64,000 nt of DNA, taken from NCBI RefSeq assembly GCF_000744825.1, contig NZ_JQMR01000001.1, positions 310,001 through 374,000 of the forward strand. The letters are read 5' to 3'. A program made the translations under genes and the position numbers. This DNA comes from Carnobacterium mobile DSM 4848 (GTDB lineage Bacteria > Bacillota > Bacilli > Lactobacillales > Carnobacteriaceae). The notes beneath the pieces are model-generated. The model did no database searches. It had not been told where the DNA came from and saw only the letters and a list, made by a program, of their open reading frames with translations. Positions 16,397 to 23,116 of this stretch are shown piece by piece (position 1 is the first letter of the stretch; the number at the start of each line of letters is the position of its first letter).

Positions 16397-16470
16397 ATAG
16401 AAGAGGGATTATAAGTTTTTTCTACCTCAATGTTTAGCGGACTAGCCTGTCTTTCGGAAATTAGACAAAT
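16397..16470. repeat. degenerate intergenic repeat, family A (copy 2, head only)
   Basis: Begins in the nrdF terminator T-tract with TATAGAAGAGGGATTATAAG followed by TTTTTTCTACCTCAATG, similar to 10665-10710 and, more weakly, to the heads of the repeats at 42547 and 55353. Confidence 0.4.
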
Positions 16471-16498
16471 AAGAACCTGAAGTCTCGCTATGGGAGCT

Positions 16499-16618
16499 TT
16501 ATACTATTCGACATAACCAGCTAAAGCTGCAACAGCTTCGGCATAAGCTGCTAAAGCAGCAAGTTTTTCAGCAAAGCCTACCTCAAAGTATATTTTGAAA
16601 ACTTGTAAAGTAGTATAA
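16499..16618. other. candidate structured intergenic region with UAAA-loop hairpins
   Basis: Outer arms TTATACTA (16499-16506) and TAGTATAA (16611-16618) are perfectly complementary. They enclose two hairpins with the same loop: CAGC-TAAA-GCTG (16518-16529) and GCTGC-TAAA-GCAGC (16547-16560). A hairpin ACTGC-TAAA-GCAGT occurs inside the repeat at 55950-56178. It could be an untranslated RNA or a decayed mobile element. The rest of 16619-16774 holds no recognisable feature. Confidence 0.4.
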
Positions 16619-16774
16619 CAGTAGACAAGAGGGAAAACGGAGCATTAACGACTAGCGCGAATAACTAAACAAAGGCAGCTGCAATTGAAATTATTTGAGA
16701 AACCTTCTTTAAACGTTTATGATTAAAGTAATGAAGAAGAGAGTATAAAAGTAGATTTCATTGGAGGAGAAGGT

Positions 16775-17680
16775 ATGAATATAAGAGCGATCAAGAAAAG
16801 AGCTAAACAACAGTTAAAAGGAAATTGGAAAGTAGCTATTTTAAATCTCATTATTATTTCTGTTTTAACTGGCATCATGAGCCAAGCGATTTTTTCAGTG
16901 ATAGGGGCAGGCAGTTTCTTGTCTTTGCCGGATATGATTAGTACCAGCACCTATGAAACAAATGTAGCAGTCACTTTATCGCCAGGAATTGGCCTATTGA
17001 CAGGGCTAGTTAGTTTTCTCATCGGGTTGCTTTCAGGACTGTTGAATGTAGGGTACAACTGGAGCATCCTTGATATGGTCGACGGGGCTAAGCTCACAGT
17101 AGAATCCATGTTTCAAACGTTTAGAAAAAAAAGAATTTGGAAAATACTAGGGTTAATATTGGTGATGAATATTTTAATCGTTTTATGGTCCTTGTTATTG
17201 ATTATTCCTGGAATTATTAAAACATACAGTTATAGTCAAGCTTTGAATATTTTAAAAGACGATCCAGATATTTCAATTATGGACGCTTTAGACCAAAGTC
17301 GTCAATTAATGAAAGGTAAAAAATGGAAATTGTTCATTCTGCAACTTTCTATCTATCTTTGGTTAGTGGTTCCTTTAATCGTATTTGTTGTGTTTCTCTT
17401 AGGAAGTTTACGTTCATTAAATGAAAGTTCTCTCAATGATGGAGGACTAGTATGGGTTTTTGTTCTCTTATTTCTTGGTTTACTGCTGTATACTATTGCA
17501 ATTTCCTTCTATATTCGACCGTACCAAACAACAGCTGCTCAAGTTTTTTACCGTGACTTAACGGATGGACCGTCTCAATTGAATGAGGAGTCTTTAAACG
17601 CTGCTAATGAAGAGTATGCTGCTAATAAAGTGTACGATGAAGAATATGAAGGCGATCAATTAGACGAAAGCGAATTTTAG
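16775..17680 (+). CDS. DUF975 family membrane protein
   Basis: Integral membrane protein of 301 aa in the DUF975 family, function unknown. The N-terminus MNIRAIKKRAKQQLKGNWKVAI with RAIKxxAKxxLKGNW is the family signature. About five to six hydrophobic segments follow, with LLIIPGIIKTYSYSQALNILKDDP and ALDQSRQLMKGKKWKLFILQLS as further family hallmarks, and the tail is acidic and cytosolic-looking. The ATG at 16775 follows GGAGGAGAAGGT. It is a single-gene unit closed by a terminator. Confidence 0.9.
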   Translation: MNIRAIKKRAKQQLKGNWKVAILNLIIISVLTGIMSQAIFSVIGAGSFLSLPDMISTSTYETNVAVTLSPGIGLLTGLVSFLIGLLSGLLNVGYNWSILDMVDGAKLTVESMFQTFRKKRIWKILGLILVMNILIVLWSLLLIIPGIIKTYSYSQALNILKDDPDISIMDALDQSRQLMKGKKWKLFILQLSIYLWLVVPLIVFVVFLLGSLRSLNESSLNDGGLVWVFVLLFLGLLLYTIAISFYIRPYQTTAAQVFYRDLTDGPSQLNEESLNAANEEYAANKVYDEEYEGDQLDESEF

Positions 17681-17690
17681 TAATAATAAG

Positions 17691-17730
17691 AAAGTGAACT
17701 GTTGTATTTTTTCCAACAGTTCGCTTTTTT
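17691..17730 (+). terminator. intrinsic terminator after the DUF975 gene
   Basis: AAGTGAACTGTTG pairs with CAACAGTTCGCTT, then a run of T. Confidence 0.85.
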
Positions 17731-17854
17731 CAAAAGGAACTAAAGAATCGTAAAAAGCATATGTTTTGGTTCTCTTTTCTATTTTTGCTACACTGTTTTT
17801 AGAAAGACAACCGTCATTGGAAGAATGGATAAAAGTGAGAATGGAGGAATTTTC

Positions 17855-18154
17855 ATGAAAGATAAACAAGAGAAGAATCAGCAACCTGATGATTTCGATA
17901 CGATTAATTTTTCTGAAGAAATAACAGCTCCTGGGTTTGGAGTCAACCCAACTGGTCCTGATGAGCCCGAAATTAAACAACCTGGGAAAGACCCAATTGA
18001 TCAGCCTGAAGCTCCAAAAGTAGATAATAAACCTTTTGAAGAGCCGACTATTCCAGATATCAGTAAAGATCCTATTGACCACCCAACAGCTCCTGAAATA
18101 AAAGAGCCGGGTGATATACCTGAACAAACAGTGGAAGAAGAAAAAAGAAAATAA
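17855..18154 (+). CDS. hypothetical proline-rich acidic protein with internal repeat
   Basis: Not recognised. The ATG at 17855 has GGAGG 7 bases upstream, giving about 99 aa. The protein is dominated by Pro, Asp, Glu and Lys, with no hydrophobic core, and looks intrinsically disordered. An internal repeat is visible as GKDPIDQPEAP and SKDPIDHPTAP, about 37 residues apart, with related PTIPDI and PEIKEPGDIPEQ segments. There is no signal peptide, anchor or sortase motif, so a cytosolic linker-like or stress-related role is as likely as any. It lies upstream of tRNA-Ser and has its own terminator. A long open frame on the opposite strand is judged to be its shadow. Confidence 0.7.
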   Translation: MKDKQEKNQQPDDFDTINFSEEITAPGFGVNPTGPDEPEIKQPGKDPIDQPEAPKVDNKPFEEPTIPDISKDPIDHPTAPEIKEPGDIPEQTVEEEKRK

Positions 18155-18169
18155 AAAGAAATGAAAACC

Positions 18170-18203
18170 GTCAGGATGGAGAAAAGTTCCATTCTGATTT
18201 TTT
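18170..18203 (+). terminator. intrinsic terminator after the proline-rich gene
   Basis: GTCAGGATGGA pairs with TCCATTCTGAT (two G-T pairs), then six T. Confidence 0.82.
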
Positions 18204-18249
18204 GAGGTTAGTTTTCTAATCACAAAACAATGCATTTAGTTAAAGGCAA

Positions 18250-18278
18250 TTGTTTTTCATTATAGTTCGTATTATAAT
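18250..18278 (+). promoter_or_regulatory. tRNA-Ser promoter
   Basis: TTGTTT (18250-18255), 17-base spacer, TATAAT (18273-18278), with the tRNA starting 16 bases later. Confidence 0.75.
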
Positions 18279-18293
18279 AAAAAAGGTTGAATT

Positions 18294-18382
18294 GGAGAGT
18301 TACCCAAGTCCGGCTGAAGGGGACGGTCTCGAAAACCGTTAGGCGATCAATTCGTGCAAGGGTTCAAATCCCTTACTCTCCG
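18294..18382 (+). tRNA. tRNA-Ser (anticodon CGA)
   Basis: 89-nt class II tRNA. Acceptor stem GGAGAGT/ACTCTCC with G discriminator; anticodon stem ACGGT/ACCGT with loop CTCGAAA giving anticodon CGA; long variable arm at about 18340-18359; T-loop GGTTCAAATCC. CCA is not encoded. It has its own promoter and terminator. Confidence 0.96.
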
Positions 18383-18407
18383 TATAAAATAATGTTCTAA
18401 TCAAAAA

Positions 18408-18439
18408 ACAAGACTCTCATTTTAGAGTCTTGTTTTTTT
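18408..18439 (+). terminator. intrinsic terminator after tRNA-Ser
   Basis: ACAAGACTCT pairs with AGAGTCTTGT, then seven T. Confidence 0.9.
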
Positions 18440-18944
18440 ATCGTATTTTTAACAACGACAGATAAAAAAGTAGAATAATATCGGATAGGTTCATCATTAT
18501 TCTTAAGTCAGATAAATTGAAAAAGAGTGACCCATTGATTTTTATGAAGTTTTAATGAATAAAACTCTCACAAAAAACTGGCGTTTGCCTAGATAAAAAT
18601 AGCTGCAGGAAGAATTATGTTATTTATTAACGGATTAAAAGCTGATAATATAAGCTTTTAAAGTAAAATTAAAAGAATGTTGTAATTTTAGGTAGAGTAT
18701 AACGTTTTGTATAAACAAAAAATTAAGGTACAATAAAGTTGTAATTAAAAACATCTGTGAAAAATGCCTTTTGTAATCATTTTTAACTTAGCCGAAATTC
18801 AAAAGAGAGGTGGCCATTATTATAAATTTATTTGTTCTCCTAGGCTTAAGGAAAAAACATGGGAAATAACGAATTAGTTGACCATTTAATAAGTGAACAC
18901 AACCCTACCCACATTAAGCTTTAGCGAAAAGGAGGTAGAGAAAA
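18440..18944. other. 500-base leader region of the lipoprotein pair
   Basis: No clear gene. A possible promoter is TTGTAT (18707-18712), 16 bases, TACAAT (18729-18734), which would give a leader of about 200 bases. Inside it a 21-codon frame runs from ATG 18859 to TAG 18924 behind AAGGA (MGNNELVDHLISEHNPTHIK start). It could be a leader peptide, but the evidence is only a start, a weak ribosome site and a stop 20 bases before the lipoprotein start. Confidence 0.35.
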
Positions 18945-20060
18945 ATGAAAAAGGTGGTTTTGGTTTTAGGAATAGCGATAGTGCTATTGGCAGGTTGTGA
19001 TTATATAGGCAATAATAGTGATAAAAAAAGCGAAGAGAAAAGTACTTCTGTTGTGTTAACGGAAAGTGAATCTAATTCAAAACAGTCTACTGCTACTGCT
19101 TCTAGTGTAACGACTAAAGCTGAAAATAAACAAGAAAAAGAGCCAATTACATTTGTTCCACAAAATGATGAAACAGATAAAGGGTTAACTATTGAAAATG
19201 ATGAAACCTTGGCAAAGCTACAAAAAATTGTAGATGAAAATCAAGATATGGGATTTGAAGACGATATAACAATTGTATATTCTGGTCAGACGTTTGGAGA
19301 GACTTCAAATTTAGCTGGTATTTTTTTCATTGTTAATCGAACGGATAAATCTTTGAAAAATATGAAATTTACTTATACATTCGGAGGAATCGACAGGCAA
19401 CTCATTTTTGACCAGAAAGCTTTTGCCTTGTCAGAAGAAAAATTTGGCACATTAGAGCCCAATACCGTTATGCCGATGTACTTTCCAATTGAACCTGAAA
19501 ACGAAATGGCGTTCAAGGAAATTGATGCTGCACAAGTAATTGAAAAGATAGATACTTTCAATTACGATACAGCTGATAATAATACAGATTCTTCAGGAAA
19601 AGAACCTGCCACTTCTGAAGATGAATTAACTTTTAAGATACCTAAACAAAATAGTGATAAAGGCCAAACTATTGAAAACAATCAATTAATGGCTAATCTC
19701 AAACAATTAGTGGATGAAAATCCATCCATAGGGTTTGAAAATGATGTGACGGTTCTTTACTCTCAATTACATGAAAAATCAGAGGATCAATTATTAGCTT
19801 ATTTTTTTATTATTAATAGAACAAACACCACGATGGAAAATTTAAGTTTTATATTTAATTATGGAAATAAAAATGGAGAAAAGGTCTGGGACCGTGAACA
19901 GTACCGTATATCCTCAGAAGTCTTTGGCACCTTTGAACCTTTTACGGTTATCCCAATGACTATGGAAGTCCCAGCAGGTAAGGAAGAATTATTTTTATCC
20001 ATTACGGAAAAAAATATCCAAACAAGTATAGAAAATTTTCATTATGAAAAAGTGAATTAA
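18945..20060 (+). CDS. lipoprotein with two copies of a repeated domain
   Basis: Secreted lipoprotein of 371 aa. The signal ends in the lipobox LLAGC with Cys near residue 18, followed by a Ser/Thr/Glu-rich linker of about 45 residues. Two homologous domains of about 125-145 residues follow. Both have a G-x-T-I-E-N start, an IGFEND or MGFEDD strand, a FFI-(V/I)-NRT strand, and FGT-(L/F)-EP-x-TV-(I/M)-P near the end. The same domain occurs once in the next gene. The strand pattern with an NRT turn and G-x-L-x-P loop recalls the SLAP domain of Bacillus S-layer-associated proteins, but this is only a resemblance. The ATG at 18945 follows AAAGGAGGT. Probably co-transcribed with the next gene. Confidence 0.82.
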   Translation: MKKVVLVLGIAIVLLAGCDYIGNNSDKKSEEKSTSVVLTESESNSKQSTATASSVTTKAENKQEKEPITFVPQNDETDKGLTIENDETLAKLQKIVDENQDMGFEDDITIVYSGQTFGETSNLAGIFFIVNRTDKSLKNMKFTYTFGGIDRQLIFDQKAFALSEEKFGTLEPNTVMPMYFPIEPENEMAFKEIDAAQVIEKIDTFNYDTADNNTDSSGKEPATSEDELTFKIPKQNSDKGQTIENNQLMANLKQLVDENPSIGFENDVTVLYSQLHEKSEDQLLAYFFIINRTNTTMENLSFIFNYGNKNGEKVWDREQYRISSEVFGTFEPFTVIPMTMEVPAGKEELFLSITEKNIQTSIENFHYEKVN

Positions 20061-20117
20061 AAAGAAGGAATGACATGAGGGTAAGAGGGTAAGGTAATTA
20101 AAAAGGAGGAGCAGAAT

Positions 20118-20861
20118 ATGAAAAAGTGGATGGTAATTATAGGAGCAGCATTTTTAATGGCTGGATGTGATATGGTAGGGAATAAGGGGAATGATTCAAC
20201 TAACAGCTCAGCTGCCTCTGAAAAGACGGCAGTATCAAGTGAAAGTATGGCTGTAAAAGAATCTAGCTCTTCTGAAACGCAATCAGAAGTTTCTTCTGAG
20301 GAGTCGATCATGGAATCAAGCACAGTTAATGAAGATTCTTCTGAAGGAGCAGGTGCAGGCGGAAACTTAAGGGAATCTCAAGGTGGTTCTTCAAGTGAAA
20401 CAGAAAAAACAGCAAATGAGATACCATTAGTTCCTCAAAAATCGGATATAGAAAATGGATTTACACTCGAAACAGATCCTGTCTTGCAAGAAATTGAAAC
20501 TAGAATAAAAAGCGCAGATTCTATTGGTATCCCTAATGATGTAGCCATTCACTTTACGGGGATGTATTTAAATGAAACTGGAAAAACACAAGCAATTTTT
20601 ATCTTAGTTAATTTGACAGAAATTTCAATGACTAATATACAAATGTCCATTAGTTTCAGCAATACTTCAGATGAAGTTATTTTAGATAAAAAGGCCCTTT
20701 CTCTTACTGAAGATAAGTTCGGTATACTTGAGCCGAATACTGCCATGCCTTTATATGTAGACATTCCAAAAGAAAAAGAAGATATTTTTTATGATTTAAA
20801 AGATTTTAGTGAAATGGTTTATTCTATTGATTCATTTGACTATGAAGAAGCCAAAAATTAG
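20118..20861 (+). CDS. lipoprotein with one copy of the same repeated domain
   Basis: Secreted lipoprotein of 247 aa, paralogous to the preceding gene. The lipobox is LMAGC with Cys near residue 17. It is followed by a long Ser/Glu-rich low-complexity linker of about 75 residues and one domain with GFTLETDPVL, IGIPNDVAIHF, IFILVNLTEISMTN and FGILEPNTAMPLYVDIP. The linker length and composition suggest a spacer through the cell wall. AAAGGAGGAGC precedes the ATG. It is 57 bases after the first lipoprotein and closed by a terminator. Function unknown; a tandem duplication is the likely origin. Confidence 0.82.
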   Translation: MKKWMVIIGAAFLMAGCDMVGNKGNDSTNSSAASEKTAVSSESMAVKESSSSETQSEVSSEESIMESSTVNEDSSEGAGAGGNLRESQGGSSSETEKTANEIPLVPQKSDIENGFTLETDPVLQEIETRIKSADSIGIPNDVAIHFTGMYLNETGKTQAIFILVNLTEISMTNIQMSISFSNTSDEVILDKKALSLTEDKFGILEPNTAMPLYVDIPKEKEDIFYDLKDFSEMVYSIDSFDYEEAKN

Positions 20862-20904
20862 CTAAAATAGGAAGACCAAGCTAATTGAAACTAAATTTTT
20901 TATA

Positions 20905-20943
20905 AGAGTGTCAGTGATTAAAGATCATTGACCTCTTTTTTTG
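20905..20943 (+). terminator. intrinsic terminator after the lipoprotein pair
   Basis: AGAG(T)GTCAGTGAT pairs with ATCATTGACCTCT, then seven T. Confidence 0.82.
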
Positions 20944-21002
20944 AAATAGAAGGAAATATATTTTTCAGCTATAAGAATTCTTTAAAAAGGAGTTGATTAA
21001 TA

Positions 21003-21569
21003 ATGTCGACATACAATAGAAACAAATGGGTAACCATTCCGAACATTTTATCTTGCATCCGTTTATTATTAGTTCCGCTTTTTGTTTTAACCTACTTAAA
21101 ATCAACTGAACCAATTCATTATTATTATGCGGCTCTACTTCTTTTAATTTCAGGTTTAACTGATTTGCTAGATGGTTGGATAGCTCGTAAATATCAGCAA
21201 ATTTCTGAAGTAGGCAAGCTTTTAGATCCATTGGCAGATAAAATTACCCAAGCAGCAATTATTTTTTGTTTGTTGACTCGTTATGAATGGATGTGGTCAA
21301 TTATATTGTTATTTGTAGCGAAAGAATTATTCATGGGAATTTGTAACCTTGTTCTTTTACGCAGAGGAACGAAACTAGATGGGGCTAAGTGGTATGGAAA
21401 ACTTTCAACGGCTGTATTCTACATCTGCATGTTTTTTTTAATTGCTTTCCCAACAATTGCTACTTCTCAAGCGAGTCTATTAATCAGCATCACTGCTTTC
21501 TTTTTAAGTTTGTCGTTTATACTCTACGGCAAAATATTTATTCAAATGTATCAGGCAACAAAAAGATGA
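21003..21569 (+). CDS. pgsA: CDP-alcohol phosphatidyltransferase, PgsA-like
   Basis: Membrane enzyme that transfers a phosphatidyl group from CDP-diacylglycerol to glycerol 3-phosphate, the first step of phosphatidylglycerol synthesis. 188 aa with about four to five membrane segments. The signature D-G-x2-A-R-x8-G-x3-D-x3-D is intact in DLLDGWIARKYQQ followed by ISEVGKLLDPLADK. WVTIPNILSCIRLLLVP at the N-terminus is typical of PgsA. AAAAAGGAG precedes the ATG. The usual neighbours cinA and recA are not present, so a second paralogue elsewhere in the genome is possible and the symbol is tentative. Confidence 0.85.
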   Translation: MSTYNRNKWVTIPNILSCIRLLLVPLFVLTYLKSTEPIHYYYAALLLLISGLTDLLDGWIARKYQQISEVGKLLDPLADKITQAAIIFCLLTRYEWMWSIILLFVAKELFMGICNLVLLRRGTKLDGAKWYGKLSTAVFYICMFFLIAFPTIATSQASLLISITAFFLSLSFILYGKIFIQMYQATKR

Positions 21570-21682
21570 TATTAGAATGGAAGAATAAACGTGTTGTTTT
21601 GAAGGTTAGTAACATGCATTAGTTTTATTTTTTCAACATTAGAATACAACCAACTTTCCTTCTGGGTTTTAAGACAATTCAG

Positions 21683-21711
21683 TTGATTAGTAAGGGGTTC
21701 CATGGTACTAT
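21683..21711 (+). promoter_or_regulatory. promoter of the candidate structured RNA
   Basis: TTGATT (21683-21688), 17-base spacer, TACTAT (21706-21711). Confidence 0.5.
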
Positions 21712-21716
21712 AGTAG

Positions 21717-22063
21717 TGAAAAGAAGGACAAGGTACAATGTCTTCTTTTCTAGAGTCAGCAGAAAGACTCTAACGTTAATAACCGCGAAATGGGTTATTA
21801 ACGAACAGATGGTTCTATTTTGACAAACATCAGCTCAAATGGAACAAGTCAAAAATAGAATCGTCCGAAAGACTTCATGATGTGGCTAAGTTCCCTTGGT
21901 TGAACAGTCAAGAAGAAGCAACTTAATTAAAAAAGATAAAACACAAACTATTTAGAGATGTAAAATAAAATAGTCCGGCAGAAAAAGCGCTAGACAAAAC
22001 AGAATAAAATGGGACTAGCTACAAAATGAGGAGAAGGGCTCGAAAGCAGAGCCCTTCTTTTTT
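21717..22063 (+). ncRNA. candidate structured non-coding RNA of about 350 nt
   Basis: A promoter-like sequence, four consecutive strong hairpins and a terminator with no reading frame worth noting. H1: GAAAAGAAG (21718) with CTTCTTTTC (21742). H2: AGAGTC (21752) with GACTCT (21766). H3: CGTTAATAACC (21774) with GGTTATTAACG (21793), 11 perfect pairs. H4: TTCTATTTT-GAC (21813) with GTC-A-AAAATAGAA (21848), one bulge. Terminator arms 22032-22041 and 22049-22058. It does not match the conserved cores I know for tmRNA, RNase P or SRP RNA; 6S RNA or a lineage-specific sRNA cannot be excluded. Confidence 0.5.
22032..22063 (+). terminator. intrinsic terminator before MITE copy 1
   Basis: AGAAGGGCTC pairs with GAGCCCTTCT around a 7-base loop, then a T-tract; the repeat element begins two bases later. 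Confidence 0.9.
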
Positions 22064-22064
22064 A

Positions 22065-22314
22065 GGTTCTATTATTTTTAGTGTTGATAAGAAGAATGAG
22101 TCTATTCCACAACTTGAAATTTTCAGAGGAATAGCGGCTCCTTGCAGCCATGTAAAGGATTCAATGCGAATTACGAAGCGGTTAGGCTTCGTTTGAGGCT
22201 TGAAAGGCTGGAGACATGTAAGGCTCCAGTCGTTCCCATGGCTCTTGCAAGCAGACGCGTAAATTCCGGAGGAAATTTCATTATTAAGCATGACCAACAC
22301 AATTCGATAAAGAA
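22065..22314. mobile_element. ISL3-type non-autonomous element (MITE), copy 1
   Basis: About 250 bp, differing from the copy at 60857 at about five positions. The left end is GGTTCTA-N11-GTTGAT; the right end retains ACCAACAC and AGAA but has lost the final CC, and no flanking duplication is visible. Predicted RNA folding: P1 TTGC+AGCCATG (22142-22152) with CATGGCT-ctt-GCAA (22237-22250); P2 ACGAAGC (22173) with GCTTCGT (22186); P3 CTGGAG (22208) with CTCCAG (22224). The open frame on the minus strand is not considered coding. Confidence 0.8.
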
Positions 22315-22349
22315 ATGTAGCTGTTTAATGAAAAGAAGGAGGAGAAGGA

Positions 22350-22958
22350 ATGATCCATTTATTTAAAAAAGGCGAGAGCCGGACCAGACCAACTTTATTA
22401 TTGCTCCATGGAACAGGAGGAAATGAAGAGGATTTAGTGCCATTAGCAGAAATCATTGATAAAAAGGCTTCGATTTTAAGCGTTCGTGGAAATGTTATAG
22501 AAAACGGAATGCCACGTTTTTTTAAACGATTGTCTGAAGGGGTTTTTGATGAAGAAAGTTTGCTATCAGAAACGAAAAACCTATATGAATTTATATATGA
22601 AGCAGCTGAAAAATACGAATTTGATGTGAATAACGTAGTGGCTTTAGGTTACTCAAACGGAGCCAATATCGCTGCTAGTTTGTTGTATCATTATCAAGCA
22701 GTTTTTAAGGGAGCTTTGCTGCATCATCCCATGGTTCCTTTAAGAAATAAAGAACTTCCTGACTTATCTGGTATACCCATTTTTATCGGGGCAGGAGAAA
22801 ATGATCCGCTGTGTCCACCAGAAGAAAGTAAAGAATTGCAGCAAACCTTTGAAAAAGCGGGAGCACATGTAACGGTAGAATGGAACGATCATGGACACTC
22901 ATTGACGCAAAAAGAGATCATGGCAGCTGCCGAATGGTACTCCAAGCGCTTCAATTGA
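22350..22958 (+). CDS. alpha/beta hydrolase, carboxylesterase/phospholipase family
   Basis: Cytosolic esterase of 202 aa, a family that includes MhqD-like and phospholipase/carboxylesterase proteins. The fold starts with LLLLHGTGGNEEDLVPLAE (oxyanion HGTGG). The nucleophile elbow is GYSNGA, the acid is in GENDPLCP and the catalytic His is in NDHGHSLTQKE, so the triad is complete. The ATG at 22350 follows GAAGGAGGAGAAGG. Its 3' side has been disrupted by two insertion sequences starting 55 bases after the stop, so its original terminator may be lost. Substrate unknown. Confidence 0.9.
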   Translation: MIHLFKKGESRTRPTLLLLHGTGGNEEDLVPLAEIIDKKASILSVRGNVIENGMPRFFKRLSEGVFDEESLLSETKNLYEFIYEAAEKYEFDVNNVVALGYSNGANIAASLLYHYQAVFKGALLHHPMVPLRNKELPDLSGIPIFIGAGENDPLCPPEESKELQQTFEKAGAHVTVEWNDHGHSLTQKEIMAAAEWYSKRFN

Positions 22959-22985
22959 AAGAAGGGGCTTCTGGCTGAAGATGAT

Positions 22986-23012
22986 GGCAGATTTTTACCG
23001 CTTGTTTCGTAG
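22986..23012. repeat. 27-bp target duplication of the IS1202-like element, left copy
   Basis: The 27 bases here recur as 21 bases at 24594-24614 plus six bases (TCGTAG) at 26305-26310, the right copy having been split by the second insertion. A duplication of this length is characteristic of IS1202-type elements. Confidence 0.9.
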
Positions 23013-23047
23013 TGTCAAGCGAAAGTAAAAATGTCCCAAAACCAAGG

Positions 23048-23096
23048 GTCACATTAATGCAAGCTTTTACTTCGCAAAAGCTTGCATTAATGTGAC
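23048..23096. repeat. perfect 21-bp inverted repeat inside the IS1202-like element
   Basis: Arms 23048-23068 and 23076-23096 are perfectly complementary around the loop ACTTCGC. It lies between the element's end and the transposase stop codon, so it could block read-through in either direction; the T-tract is weak. Confidence 0.75.
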
Positions 23097-23116
23097 TGAA
23101 TTTGTTAAAATTAGCC

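Noticed and set aside
17660-18235. 191-aa frame on the minus strand opposite the proline-rich gene
   Set aside because: It crosses two terminators and is Phe/Arg-rich nonsense complementary to a Glu/Pro/Asp-rich frame that has a good ribosome site.
21389-21622. 77-aa frame overlapping the end of pgsA in another frame
   Set aside because: Mostly inside pgsA, low-complexity, no ribosome site.
22019-22300. 93-aa open frame on the minus strand within MITE copy 1, with a near-identical frame at 60913-61299
   Set aside because: The shared peptide comes only from the repeated DNA; there is no ribosome site, the two frames end differently, and the diverged third copy lacks it. Helix conservation explains the sequence better than coding.
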